Below, one piece after another: positions 17,240 to 24,550 of a stretch of DNA of 64,000 bases. This DNA is from Chitinophagales bacterium (GTDB taxonomy: Bacteria > Bacteroidota > Bacteroidia > Chitinophagales > Saprospiraceae): positions 1-64,000 of the forward strand of contig JAFLBO010000029.1 of NCBI GenBank assembly GCA_017303475.1. Direction: 5' to 3'. Numbering within the stretch: position 1 is the first letter of the stretch; each line of letters starts with the position of its first letter. The translations under genes and the position numbers were made by a program. The notes under the pieces were generated by a model. The model was not told where the DNA came from and made no database searches. It saw only the letters and a list, made by a program, of their open reading frames with translations.

Positions 17240-17613
17240 ACCTGAAACCATACATACCGGCACTGATCTGGCTGGTAGTCATTACCTGGCTATCCGTCAA
17301 TTCCGGTATGCCTATGCCGAAATTCAACTTGTTTTCGGCGGATAAGTTGTTTCATGCTGCGGCATACGCCATGCTTACAGGGCTGCTGCTTTGGGGCAGG
17401 TATAAAACCGGCCCACTGCCCGTACCGCGAGCTCAGCAGTTCCTGATATTTTTGGCGGCTACGGGCTATGGAGCCTTTATGGAATGGATTCAGGGCACTT
17501 TTTTCCCTAACCGTTCTTTTGAATACGATGATATGATTGCCAATACCTCCGGCGTATTTTTGGTGATAATGATTTTCAGGGCAATTCAGCCCCCCGCTCA
17601 ACCTGGTTCCTAA
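17236..17613 (+). CDS. VanZ family protein
   Basis: A 125-aa polytopic membrane protein of the VanZ-like family: about four hydrophobic segments, with the typical KLFHAAAYAMLTGLLLWG in the second and GAFMEWIQGTFFPNRSFEYDDMIANTSG leading into the last. Despite the name, such proteins outside van clusters are not glycopeptide-resistance determinants; their role is unclear. Overlaps the SH3 gene by 4 bp and is followed 11 bp later by the carbonic-anhydrase-like gene, so the three form an operon. Confidence 0.85.
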   Translation: MNLKPYIPALIWLVVITWLSVNSGMPMPKFNLFSADKLFHAAAYAMLTGLLLWGRYKTGPLPVPRAQQFLIFLAATGYGAFMEWIQGTFFPNRSFEYDDMIANTSGVFLVIMIFRAIQPPAQPGS

Positions 17614-17624
17614 AGCCCCTGCAT

Positions 17625-18140
17625 ATGGCACTAATTATCCCTTGTCGTGAATTTACTCCTCAAATTGGGGAAGACTGTTTTTTGGCAGAAAACGCCACCA
17701 TCATTGGCGATGTGGTGATGGGCAACGAATGTTCGGTTTGGTTTCAGGCGGTGGTGCGTGGCGATGTGAATTTTATCCGAATGGGGCATAAGGTGAACAT
17801 TCAGGATGGGGCCATTATCCACGGCACTTATCAGAAATGTGGAACCACTATTGGAAACAATGTGAGTATTGGTCACCGGGCGCTGGTACATGGTTGTACC
17901 CTGCACGACAATGTATTGGTGGGCATGGGCGCCATCATTATGGACCAGGCGGTGGTGGAAGAAAACTGCCTGATAGCCGCAGGGGCCGTGATTTTGGAAA
18001 ACATGGTTTGCCATGCCGGCGGCGTATATGCCGGGGTGCCGGCTAAACGCGTTAAGGAACTCACCCCTGAGTTGTTCAAGGGGCAAATAGAGCGTATTGC
18101 AAATAACTATGTGATGTATTCCGGGTGGTTCAAGCAATAA
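17625..18140 (+). CDS. Gamma-carbonic anhydrase family protein
   Basis: A 171-aa left-handed beta-helix (hexapeptide) protein of the YrdA/PaaY/CaiE-like gamma-carbonic anhydrase group. Hexapeptide turns run from about 20 to 135. The zinc-binding histidines are visible in DGAIIHGTYQ and SIGHRALVHGC, and the trimer fold signature GDVNFIRMGHKVNIQD is intact. Members are zinc proteins with weak or unproven carbonic anhydrase activity. Last gene of the SH3-VanZ operon; convergent with the next gene. Confidence 0.9.
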   Translation: MALIIPCREFTPQIGEDCFLAENATIIGDVVMGNECSVWFQAVVRGDVNFIRMGHKVNIQDGAIIHGTYQKCGTTIGNNVSIGHRALVHGCTLHDNVLVGMGAIIMDQAVVEENCLIAAGAVILENMVCHAGGVYAGVPAKRVKELTPELFKGQIERIANNYVMYSGWFKQ

Positions 18141-18146
18141 TTGCCC

Positions 18147-18734
18147 TTACTTAAACACTATTTCCCCTGTTTCTGCGGTTAGCGTGGTTCCGTTGGATTT
18201 CACGATTTCCACCCTGAAGGTGAATGGAACATTGAGTTCCGTGGGTTTTTCGTGGGTAAGCAGTTCAATGGCCGATATACTCTCCTCGCTATCGCCAAAG
18301 GCCCAAAAATTATGGTTGGCTGCGTCTTTTTGCAGCAGGGTAACGGCATCGCCGTTCAGGGCCCAAAACAGCGTGTTCAAAGAGGCGCCGGCAGGAAGCG
18401 TATCGTTGAAGGCCCGGTCTGCATAAATATTGAGTTTATCTATGGCGTATTTTGGACCGCTTTCTCCATTGAAATTGCAACTACAGGCCCAGGCAGAACT
18501 GGACAAATGAAAATGCGGACGTTGCTCCGTCACTGCCAGATAAGAAACAGAATCAGCTTTAATGTTTAGCTTGAAATCTGAGGTGATTTCCGTTTCAGGA
18601 GTATCAAGTATCAGGGCCTGGTAATCAAAAAATGGAAGAACATGCCCGCAGCCGCAGTCAATACAGGCTTCTGCCAGGTGCAGGGCTGCAAACAAGAATA
18701 AGATCAAAACGATTTTTTGTGTTGAAGGGCGCAT
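18147..18734 (-). CDS. Secreted protein of unknown function
   Basis: A 195-aa protein with an N-terminal signal peptide (about 1-23, IVLILFLFAALHLAEA), after which the mature part begins with a cysteine cluster CIDCGCGH. Residues about 70-90 hold further Cys (WACSCNF). The remainder is a beta-rich domain ending in GEIVFK. I cannot name a family with confidence. Ends 6 bp from the convergent carbonic anhydrase gene. Start at 18734 follows from the signal peptide. Confidence 0.7.
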   Translation of the reverse strand: MRPSTQKIVLILFLFAALHLAEACIDCGCGHVLPFFDYQALILDTPETEITSDFKLNIKADSVSYLAVTEQRPHFHLSSSAWACSCNFNGESGPKYAIDKLNIYADRAFNDTLPAGASLNTLFWALNGDAVTLLQKDAANHNFWAFGDSEESISAIELLTHEKPTELNVPFTFRVEIVKSNGTTLTAETGEIVFK

Positions 18735-18816
18735 GGTGTTGATTTTTGATCAAAATTAGGCACCCTTGAGGTATTGGGGGTGGAAGAGGTGAGGAATTGT
18801 TTGATTAAAGCAATTT

Positions 18817-18895
18817 TCACCACTAAGCCACATTAGACACTAAGAGCCGCTAATCCAGCATTCCCAAGGTAGCTCTTAGTGCCTATGTGACTTAG
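18817..18895. repeat. CACTAAG-class hairpin
   Basis: TTTTCACCACTAAGCCACAT and ACACTAAGAGC on the left pair imperfectly with GCTCTTAGTGCCTATGTGAC on the right. Lies between two minus-strand genes. Confidence 0.65.
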
Positions 18896-18928
18896 AGCAT
18901 GTGTCAGAAAATCCCCAACATGCTCTTA
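18892..18928. repeat. Collapsed copy of the AGAGCATGTTGG element
   Basis: A 37-bp inverted repeat (TTAGAGCATGT ... ACATGCTCTTA) holding the same terminal words as the 167-bp element at 3911-4077 but with almost no interior. Confidence 0.6.
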
Positions 18929-18939
18929 GTGGTGGACCA

Positions 18940-19329
18940 TCACTTTTTTACCAACTGTATCACTTTCTCCCGCTCTTTCCACAATACCACGGCACAACAA
19001 ACCCAAACCACCAAAGCCAGGTAGAAAAGCAGTCCACCATCTCCTTTGACTTCGATGCCGAGCAGGAAAAGGTGCGACAGGATGGCTCCGGAGATGACGC
19101 CTAATCCGAGCAATGCGCCCATCCAGGCGGTGCGCGGGATGATGAGCAGGATCACGCAGATCAGCTCTGCCACGCCGCTGCCTAGTCGGCCAATGGGTTC
19201 GGCACCGAGTTGTTGGAAGATCCAGACGCTTTCTTCGGCGCCGGTGAATTTGAAATAAAGCGTTTGAGCGAGGATAATGGCTGCGATCCAGCACTGAGCC
19301 AAGGGGAACAGGGAATTAAGCATAGACAT
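18940..19329 (-). CDS. DoxX family membrane protein
   Basis: A 129-aa protein with four hydrophobic segments. The DoxX signature is clear: YFKFTGAEESVWIFQQLGAEPIGR, then GSGVAELICVILLIIPRTAWMGALLGLGVISGAILSHLF. Family members are small quinone- or redox-linked membrane proteins, mostly uncharacterised. Translation may begin at 19329 or two codons later (second Met). Monocistronic, between repeat-filled gaps. Confidence 0.88.
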   Translation of the reverse strand: MSMLNSLFPLAQCWIAAIILAQTLYFKFTGAEESVWIFQQLGAEPIGRLGSGVAELICVILLIIPRTAWMGALLGLGVISGAILSHLFLLGIEVKGDGGLLFYLALVVWVCCAVVLWKEREKVIQLVKK

Positions 19330-19429
19330 TTTGTTTTAGTGAGATAAAATTCGGAAGAAACCCGGAGGGGAATATAGGGTGCGGCGTATTTTCCGCCTTA
19401 AATGTTGGTGCGCGGACATGTATTGGGGG

Positions 19430-19650
19430 GATTTAGGGGGCATTTGGGTCATTTGGGTCATTTAGGTCATTTAGGGGTCATTTGGGTCATTGAGGGGATT
19501 TGGGGTGTTGGGTTTCGCACAGATTTTACACAGATTAGGTGCGCAGATTCTACACAGAAAGTTCAGTGCCAAACCCAAGCAGAACACTCACTCATTCACT
19601 CATTCACTCATTCACTCACTCACTCATTCACTCACTCACTCACTCACTTC
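19430..19650. repeat. Mixed repeat block upstream of the oxidoreductase gene
   Basis: Three word classes in series: GTCATTTGG/GTCATTTAGG (19430-19505), CACAGATTTTACACAGATTAG (about 19518-19560), and CACTCATT/CACTCACT microsatellite (19583-19650) running up to the start codon. No mirrored partner is seen, so this is a one-armed version. The start of the gap (19330-19430) shows nothing recognisable. Confidence 0.7.
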
Positions 19651-19651
19651 T

Positions 19652-20629
19652 ATGAACTGGGGAATTATCGGATTGGGCAAGATAGCCCGTCAATTTGCAG
19701 ACGATTTAAGGTTGTTGCCTGGTGCGCGCCTGCAGGCGGTGGCGTCTACCTCGTTGGAGCGGGCGGATGCTTTTGCGGGCGAGTTCGGCGCGGCGCATGC
19801 GTATGGACGGTATGAGGATATACTGGCTTGTCCGGATCTGGATGTGGTGTATGTGGCTACGCCGCACCCGCTGCATTGCGAAAACACCCTGATGTGTCTG
19901 GAAGCCGGCATACCGGTTCTGTGCGAAAAACCTTTTGCCATGAATCATGCAGAGGCTTTGCGGATGGTTGCGGCGGCCCGCCGGAACCGGGTGTTTTTGA
20001 TGGAGGCGCTTTGGACGCGTTTTATTCCCGGGAACATTCGGGCGCTGGAATTGCTGGCTGAGGGTGTGATTGGTGAGCTGCATACCTTGCGGGTAGATTT
20101 GGGTTTCAGAATGCCTTTTGATCCCAATACCAGGGTGTATAATAAGAGTCTGGGCGCCGGAGCCCTGCTGGATCTGGGTATTTACCCGGCTCTGCTGGCG
20201 CATACCCTGTTTGGTAAACCCGATCCGGATAACATCTGCGCGGTGGCTGCTTTTACCCAAACAGATGTAGACGAATCCTGCGTTTTTAATTTTCAATATC
20301 CTGGCGGCAAACTCGCGCTTTGCCACGCAACCATTGCTGCCAATACCAGTTTATGTGCGCATCTTTACGGCTCGGAAGGCACCATTATGTTGCATCCGCG
20401 CTGGCACCACACGCAAAAATTGACGGTTTCCCGCTATGATGGCAGGGCAGAAACGTTTGAAGATCTGGAAATACCCTACACCGGCAGAGGTTACCATTAT
20501 GAAGCAACACATGTAATGCATTGCCTGGAAAATGGATTGCTGGAAAGCGATGTAGTGCCACTTGACTTTACCCTCGATCTGGCTTCAACCCTGGATACTA
20601 TTCGGGGCAAAATTGGCCTGGAATATTAA
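19652..20629 (+). CDS. Gfo/Idh/MocA family oxidoreductase
   Basis: A 325-aa NAD(P)-dependent oxidoreductase. The N-terminal Rossmann domain begins at the start codon (MNWGIIGLGKIARQFADDL, GxGxxA-type fold), with VVYVATPHPLHCENTLMCLEAG and the hallmark CEKPFA (about 90-97). The C-terminal alpha/beta domain contains the GALLDLGIYP motif with catalytic-type Asp/Tyr. Closest in style to dihydrodiol/xylose dehydrogenase-like members; substrate unknown. The frame continues upstream through the CACTCATT repeats, giving a spurious His/Ser/Thr-rich extension, so 19652 is the real start. Confidence 0.9.
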   Translation: MNWGIIGLGKIARQFADDLRLLPGARLQAVASTSLERADAFAGEFGAAHAYGRYEDILACPDLDVVYVATPHPLHCENTLMCLEAGIPVLCEKPFAMNHAEALRMVAAARRNRVFLMEALWTRFIPGNIRALELLAEGVIGELHTLRVDLGFRMPFDPNTRVYNKSLGAGALLDLGIYPALLAHTLFGKPDPDNICAVAAFTQTDVDESCVFNFQYPGGKLALCHATIAANTSLCAHLYGSEGTIMLHPRWHHTQKLTVSRYDGRAETFEDLEIPYTGRGYHYEATHVMHCLENGLLESDVVPLDFTLDLASTLDTIRGKIGLEY

Positions 20630-20655
20630 GGACTGCCACAAACCGACCACCAAAT

Positions 20656-20705
20656 CCCAAGACCAACGCCAACTCAAACACTCGCACACTCAAACACACT
20701 CAAAC
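20656..20705. repeat. ACTCAAAC-class repeat words
   Basis: ACGCCAACTCAAACACTCGC and further ACTCAAAC words immediately before the HAD gene start. One-armed copy of the shell seen at 22412-22547. Confidence 0.7.
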
Positions 20706-20709
20706 TCTA

Positions 20710-21345
20710 ATGGCTTTTATTTTTGATATGGATGGCACCATGGTGGATAATATGATGACCCACCACAAGGGCTGGCAGATGACACTGGCTAAGTACGGAC
20801 TGGATTTCACTATGGAAGAGGTGAAGGCAACCTGTCATGGAAAAAACGTGGAGATTATTGAACGACTGTTCCCGGGCAAGTACACACGTGAAGAAAGCGA
20901 ACGCATTTCTGCGGAAAAAGAGGCCTGGTACCGGTCTATTTTTCTGCCGGATCTAAAATTATTGCCGGGTTTGCAGGAGTTTTTGCAATCCGCCCATGAG
21001 GCAGGCATTCCCATGGGTATTGGTACTGCTGCACCTAAAGAAAATGTGGATTTTGTGTTGGATCATCTCCAGATCCGGCATTTTTTTAAGGCAGTTATTC
21101 ATGCCGAAGATGTAACCAAAGGCAAACCCGAACCAGAGGTTTTTTTCAAAGTAGCTGATCAGATGGGCGTGCCTTATGCTCAATGCCTGGTGTTTGAAGA
21201 TTCACCTACCGGCGCCAAAACGGCCCTCAATGCCGGCATGAAAGCCATCATTCTCACCACTACCCACCGGGAAGAAGAGTTTGCAGGAATAGAAAGCGTG
21301 TTGAGGTTTGCGCCGGATTTCCGATTTTTACCACTAAGCCACTAA
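20710..21345 (+). CDS. HAD family hydrolase (beta-phosphoglucomutase-like)
   Basis: A 211-aa haloacid dehalogenase superfamily phosphatase/phosphomutase. Motif I is FDMDGTMVDN (nucleophile Asp6, Asp8). Motif II Ser/Thr is replaced in context by GIGTAAPKENVDF, motif III Lys is in DVTKGKPEPEVF, and motif IV is VFEDSPTGAKTAL. The helical cap lies between about 15 and 85, as in beta-phosphoglucomutase/DOG phosphatase members. Substrate unknown. The C-terminus FLPLSH and stop codon come from the CACTAAG repeat at 21326-21386; the true ancestral end is unknown. Confidence 0.88.
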   Translation: MAFIFDMDGTMVDNMMTHHKGWQMTLAKYGLDFTMEEVKATCHGKNVEIIERLFPGKYTREESERISAEKEAWYRSIFLPDLKLLPGLQEFLQSAHEAGIPMGIGTAAPKENVDFVLDHLQIRHFFKAVIHAEDVTKGKPEPEVFFKVADQMGVPYAQCLVFEDSPTGAKTALNAGMKAIILTTTHREEEFAGIESVLRFAPDFRFLPLSH

Positions 21346-21386
21346 GGGCACTAAGGGCATATCCTTAGTGCCCTTAGTGGTAAAAA
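21326..21386. repeat. CACTAAG-class palindrome supplying both stop codons
   Basis: TTTTTACCACTAAG ... CTTAGTGGTAAAAA with a GCATAT centre. It overlaps the 3' ends of two convergent genes: the HAD stop (TAA 21343-21345) and the metX stop (21351-21353) both lie inside it, and both proteins acquire an FLPL tail. Confidence 0.85.
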
Positions 21387-22388
21387 CCTCCCCAACTCCC
21401 GCTCCAGCACCTCTGTTTCTATCAAAAATCCGTCGTGCCCATAGATAGAATCCAGGGAATAAAACTCAGCGGCGGGTAAGTGGCGGGCCAGTACTTCCTG
21501 CTCGTACGGCGGTATAAGCAAATCCCGTTGAATGGAGAACACAAAAGCTGGCATACGGAGCTGACTCAGGGCCTGGGCAATACCGCCGCGTCCGCGGCCT
21601 ACGTTGTGGGTGTCGAGGGTGCGGGTGAGCTGCCAGTAGGATTGGGCATTGAACCGGCGCACCAGTTTTTCCCCCTGATAGTTCATGTAACTGGCGGCGC
21701 GGAAATGCTCCATTTTATCATCCGCATCGGTTTGGGTTTCGCGGTAGGCCTCAATGGTGCGGTAACTGAGCAATCCAATGGCCCGGGCAGCGCGCAGTCC
21801 GGCCTCGCCGGCCTGATCATCGTTGTTGGCCCAGGTAGGATCAGCCTGAATGGCCATGCGCTGACTTTCATGGATGGCAATGGCCCAAGCCGATTCGCGG
21901 GCTGCGCAGACCAACAGCGCCATTTTTTGTATTTTTTCTGGCAAAAGAAACGCCATTTCCAGTACCTGGTGCCCTCCGCAAGACCCGCCGATACAAAGGG
22001 CAATTTCCACCAGATTCAAGTGGTCAAACAGCAGTACATGCGCCCGGGCCACATCCCGGATACTCACCAGCGGAAAATCTGCGCCATAAGCTACGCCGGT
22101 GTCTGGCCGGATACTGCGCGGCCCGGTGCTGCCGTAACAGGAGCCAATCATGTTGGCACAAACGATGAAATATTTTTCCGGATCAAATACTTTGCCCGGC
22201 CCATAAAGTCCTGACCACCAATCAGCTACATCTGAATTGGCCGTGAGGGCATGGCACACCCAGATCACGTTGCTGCGCGATGCATTCAATTCCCCATAGG
22301 TATGATACGCAATAGTCAGCTCCGGCAGCGTACCGCCGTTTTCCAGAGCAAAAGGAGCAGAATGGGTGAAATAGGAGGGTTTTGACAT
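21351..22388 (-). CDS. metX: Homoserine O-acetyltransferase
   Basis: A 345-aa alpha/beta-hydrolase-fold acyltransferase that activates homoserine with acetyl-CoA, the first dedicated step of methionine synthesis. The nucleophile elbow is GGSCGGHQ with Ser136. GSCYGSTGPRS, HALTANSDVADWW and the late YGHDGFLIE (catalytic His) match MetX. The last twelve residues (FLPLRALRICP region) are encoded by the repeat palindrome. The adjacent upstream gene encodes the matching sulfhydrylase-type enzyme, so methionine is probably made by direct sulfhydrylation. Acetyl versus succinyl specificity is not certain from sequence. Confidence 0.92.
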   Translation of the reverse strand: MSKPSYFTHSAPFALENGGTLPELTIAYHTYGELNASRSNVIWVCHALTANSDVADWWSGLYGPGKVFDPEKYFIVCANMIGSCYGSTGPRSIRPDTGVAYGADFPLVSIRDVARAHVLLFDHLNLVEIALCIGGSCGGHQVLEMAFLLPEKIQKMALLVCAARESAWAIAIHESQRMAIQADPTWANNDDQAGEAGLRAARAIGLLSYRTIEAYRETQTDADDKMEHFRAASYMNYQGEKLVRRFNAQSYWQLTRTLDTHNVGRGRGGIAQALSQLRMPAFVFSIQRDLLIPPYEQEVLARHLPAAEFYSLDSIYGHDGFLIETEVLERELGRFLPLRALRICP

Positions 22389-22411
22389 GGATTGAGTGTT
22401 TGAGTGCCTGA

Positions 22412-22547
22412 GTGTTTGAGTGTTTGAGTTGGCGTTCGGCCGGAGTTCACCACTAAGCCACTGAGAACACTAAGCTTGTATCCTCTTAGTGTTCTCAGTG
22501 GCTTAGTGGTGAACTCCGGCCGAACGCCAACTCAAACACTCAAACAC
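22412..22547. repeat. 136-bp hairpin with perfect 63-bp arms
   Basis: Arms 22412-22474 and 22485-22547 are exact reverse complements with a 10-bp loop (CTTGTATCCT). The outer shell is TGTTTGAG words plus GAGTTGGCGTTCGGC; the inner part is CACCACTAAGCCACTGAG. It overlaps the stop codon of the sulfhydrylase gene and ends 24 bp from the metX start. Confidence 0.95.
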
Positions 22548-23692
22548 TTTTGAAGATCCTCCCAAATATCATCCACGTGTTCCAGTCCAACAGAGATTCG
22601 GATCATGCCGTTGGTAATACCTGCTGCTGCGCGGGCTTCCGGGCTGATGCGCGCGTGGGTGGTGGAGGCCGGGTGGGTAACGATGGTGCGGGTATCGCCC
22701 AGGTTGGCAGAGAGGGAACAAAGGCTTAGGTTGTTCAGAAACTTGCGTCCGGCTTCCACGCCGCCACGAATCTCGAAAGCCACAAGTCCGCCGCCTTTTT
22801 TCATCTGCCTGCGGGCTATGGCATGGTCCGGGTGACTATCCAGAAACGGGTATGTTACGCGTTCCACCTGGGGGTGTTTTTCCAGTAAAACGGCCAGTTT
22901 TTCAGCGTTTTCGCAGTGACGGTCCATGCGCACCGCAAGGGTTTCGAGGCTTTTGGAAAGCACCCAGGCATTGAAGGGAGAAAGTGAAGGGCCGGTAGAC
23001 CGACAAAACTTGCGCACCTCGGCAATCAGTTCTTTCGAGCCGCATACCACTCCGCCCATCACGCGGCCCTGCCCGTCGATGAATTTGGTGGCTGAGTGTG
23101 TAATCAGGTGCGTGCCGAACCGGGCCGGTTGCTGCAGGTAGGGCGTGGCAAAACAATTGTCTACATTCAGGAGCAGGTTGTGCTGGGCGCAAAAAGCTCC
23201 GGCTGCAGCCAAATCCACAATGTCGAGCCCGGGGTTGGTAGGGGTTTCCAAAAACAGCATCCGGGTGTTGGGCCGTACGAGCGAATGCCAGCTTTCCGGA
23301 TTGCGTGGATCAATGAAAGTGGCTTCAATACCCCAGCGTGGCAAAAACTGTCCGGCTACCGTCAGGGTAGAGCCAAAAACCGCTCTGGAGCATAAAATGT
23401 GATCGCCGGCGTTTAAAAATGCCATAAACGAGGCATACACGGCCGCCATGCCGGTAGCTGTAGCAAAAGAGTCTTCCGTGCCTTCCAGTGCCGCCATTTT
23501 TTCTTCAAACTCCCGCACCCCGGGATTGGTAAACCGACTGTAAATGTTGCCCTCCTGCTCATCGGCAAACAAAGCGCGCATCTGTTCAGCATCATCGAAC
23601 ACAAAACTGGAAGTCGGGAAAATGGGCGTGCTGTGTTCCCGGTGCTGGGAACGCTCAGTTTGCAGTCGAATGGCAAGGGTTTCGAAGTGCAT
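22532..23692 (-). CDS. metZ: O-acetylhomoserine/O-succinylhomoserine sulfhydrylase-type PLP enzyme
   Basis: A 386-aa Cys/Met-metabolism PLP enzyme. The Schiff-base lysine is Lys203 in THSATKFIDGQGRVMGG. Other landmarks are YSRFTNPGVREFEEKMAALEG (about 51-71), the ATGMAAVYA phosphate-binding turn, LFLETPTNPGLD and DNCFATPYLQQP. The sequence style and pairing with metX favour an MetZ-like sulfhydrylase over cystathionine gamma-synthase, though the subgroup is an inference. The frame remains open upstream through the repeat to 23875, but MHFETLAIRL at 23692 is the conserved start. The C-terminal KCLSV and the stop are repeat-encoded. Confidence 0.87.
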   Translation of the reverse strand: MHFETLAIRLQTERSQHREHSTPIFPTSSFVFDDAEQMRALFADEQEGNIYSRFTNPGVREFEEKMAALEGTEDSFATATGMAAVYASFMAFLNAGDHILCSRAVFGSTLTVAGQFLPRWGIEATFIDPRNPESWHSLVRPNTRMLFLETPTNPGLDIVDLAAAGAFCAQHNLLLNVDNCFATPYLQQPARFGTHLITHSATKFIDGQGRVMGGVVCGSKELIAEVRKFCRSTGPSLSPFNAWVLSKSLETLAVRMDRHCENAEKLAVLLEKHPQVERVTYPFLDSHPDHAIARRQMKKGGGLVAFEIRGGVEAGRKFLNNLSLCSLSANLGDTRTIVTHPASTTHARISPEARAAAGITNGMIRISVGLEHVDDIWEDLQKCLSV

Positions 23693-23700
23693 GGAGTGGA

Positions 23701-23893
23701 GTGTTTGAGTGTGGGAGTGTTTGAGTTTTCGAGTTGGCGTTCGGCTGGGGATTTTGGGTTGCAAAGAAAGACTTTTTACCACTAAGCCACAGAGGACACG
23801 AAGCTTGTATCTTCTTAGTGCCCTCTGTGGCTTAGTGGTGAATCTAACCGAACGCCAACTCAAACACTCGCGCACTCAAACACTCAAACACTC
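23701..23893. repeat. Imperfect copy of the two-layer hairpin
   Basis: Outer TGTTTGAG words and GAGTTGGCGTTCGGC on the left mirror CCGAACGCCAACTCAAACAC on the right. The inner ACCACTAAGCCACAGAGG pairs with CCTCTGTGGCTTAGTGGT around CTTGTATCTT. Same two layers as 22412-22547, but with extra unpaired bases at 23745-23775. It contains the OsmC stop codon. Confidence 0.85.
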
Positions 23894-24295
23894 ATACGAC
23901 CAGGTAATCTCCGCTGTTTTGGACAGCATGGCGCCTACGGAACAGTATTTTTCAGTAGATAGGCGGATGGCTTTTTCCGCACTTTTGGGGTCGATATCGC
24001 CGCTGAGGATGTAATGGAGGTGGATTTTTTTGAATACGGACGGCACTTCGTTTGGGTCGCGTTCGCCATTGGCGGTGACGCGGATATCGGTGAGTGGTTG
24101 CCGCATTTTTTTGAGCAAATGCACCACATCAATGGCGCTGCAGGAGGCATGAGCCATGAGTAACATCTGCATGGGCCTCGGCGCAAGGTTCTGGCCGCCT
24201 ACATCCGGGGAGCCATCTGTTTCGGCACGCAATCCTTGCTCGGAAGTACATTCAAAGTGGACTGCGTCGTTTAATCTGCGTAGTTCGATTTTCAT
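23876..24295 (-). CDS. OsmC family protein
   Basis: A 139-aa OsmC/Ohr-type protein, a family of thiol-dependent peroxidases acting on organic hydroperoxides. The two redox cysteines are present in AHASCSAIDVVHLL and STEKYCSVGAML. Organisation is closer to general OsmC (YhfA-like) than to Ohr; the substrate is not certain. The C-terminal ECLSV and TGA lie in the TGTTTGAG repeat, giving the same tail as the neighbouring unrelated sulfhydrylase. Upstream gap is the nested palindrome 24302-24548. Confidence 0.88.
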   Translation of the reverse strand: MKIELRRLNDAVHFECTSEQGLRAETDGSPDVGGQNLAPRPMQMLLMAHASCSAIDVVHLLKKMRQPLTDIRVTANGERDPNEVPSVFKKIHLHYILSGDIDPKSAEKAIRLSTEKYCSVGAMLSKTAEITWSYECLSV

Positions 24296-24301
24296 TTTTT
24301 A

Positions 24302-24548
24302 ACGGCTTACGGTTTACGGCCTACGGTGGACGGTGGACGGTTGACGGTGCGTGGGTAGCTAGACTAATGTGAGTTGTCATCCCGCGCAGCGGGACCTACA
24401 CAAGCCTGGCTGCGAGATTATCCCCTGGCAAAGAGGATTGCCCGCAGCCAGGCTTGTGTAGGTCCCGCTGCGCGGGATGACAACTCACATTAGTCTAGCT
24501 ACCCACGCACCGTCAACCGTCCACCGTAGGCCGTCAACCGTCCACCGT
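24302..24548. repeat. Nested palindrome: ACGGTGG shell around a perfect 66-bp-arm core
   Basis: Core arms 24349-24414 and 24443-24508 are exact reverse complements (66 bp) with a 28-bp loop. They contain GTTGTCATCCCGCGCAGCGG and CTACACAAGCC. The shell is ACGGTTG/ACGGTGG words on both sides (24302-24348; 24509-24548). The right side ends 2 bp from the carA stop codon. Confidence 0.95.
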
Positions 24549-24550
24549 CA

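Noticed and set aside
19430..19650. Possible CRISPR-like array of short repeats
   Set aside because: Units are 4-10 bp, contiguous and degenerate, with no spacers and no cas genes in the window. These are simple-sequence words.
23693..23875. In-frame N-terminal extension of the sulfhydrylase, 61 residues
   Set aside because: It is the translated repeat hairpin; the conserved enzyme starts at MHFETLAIRL.
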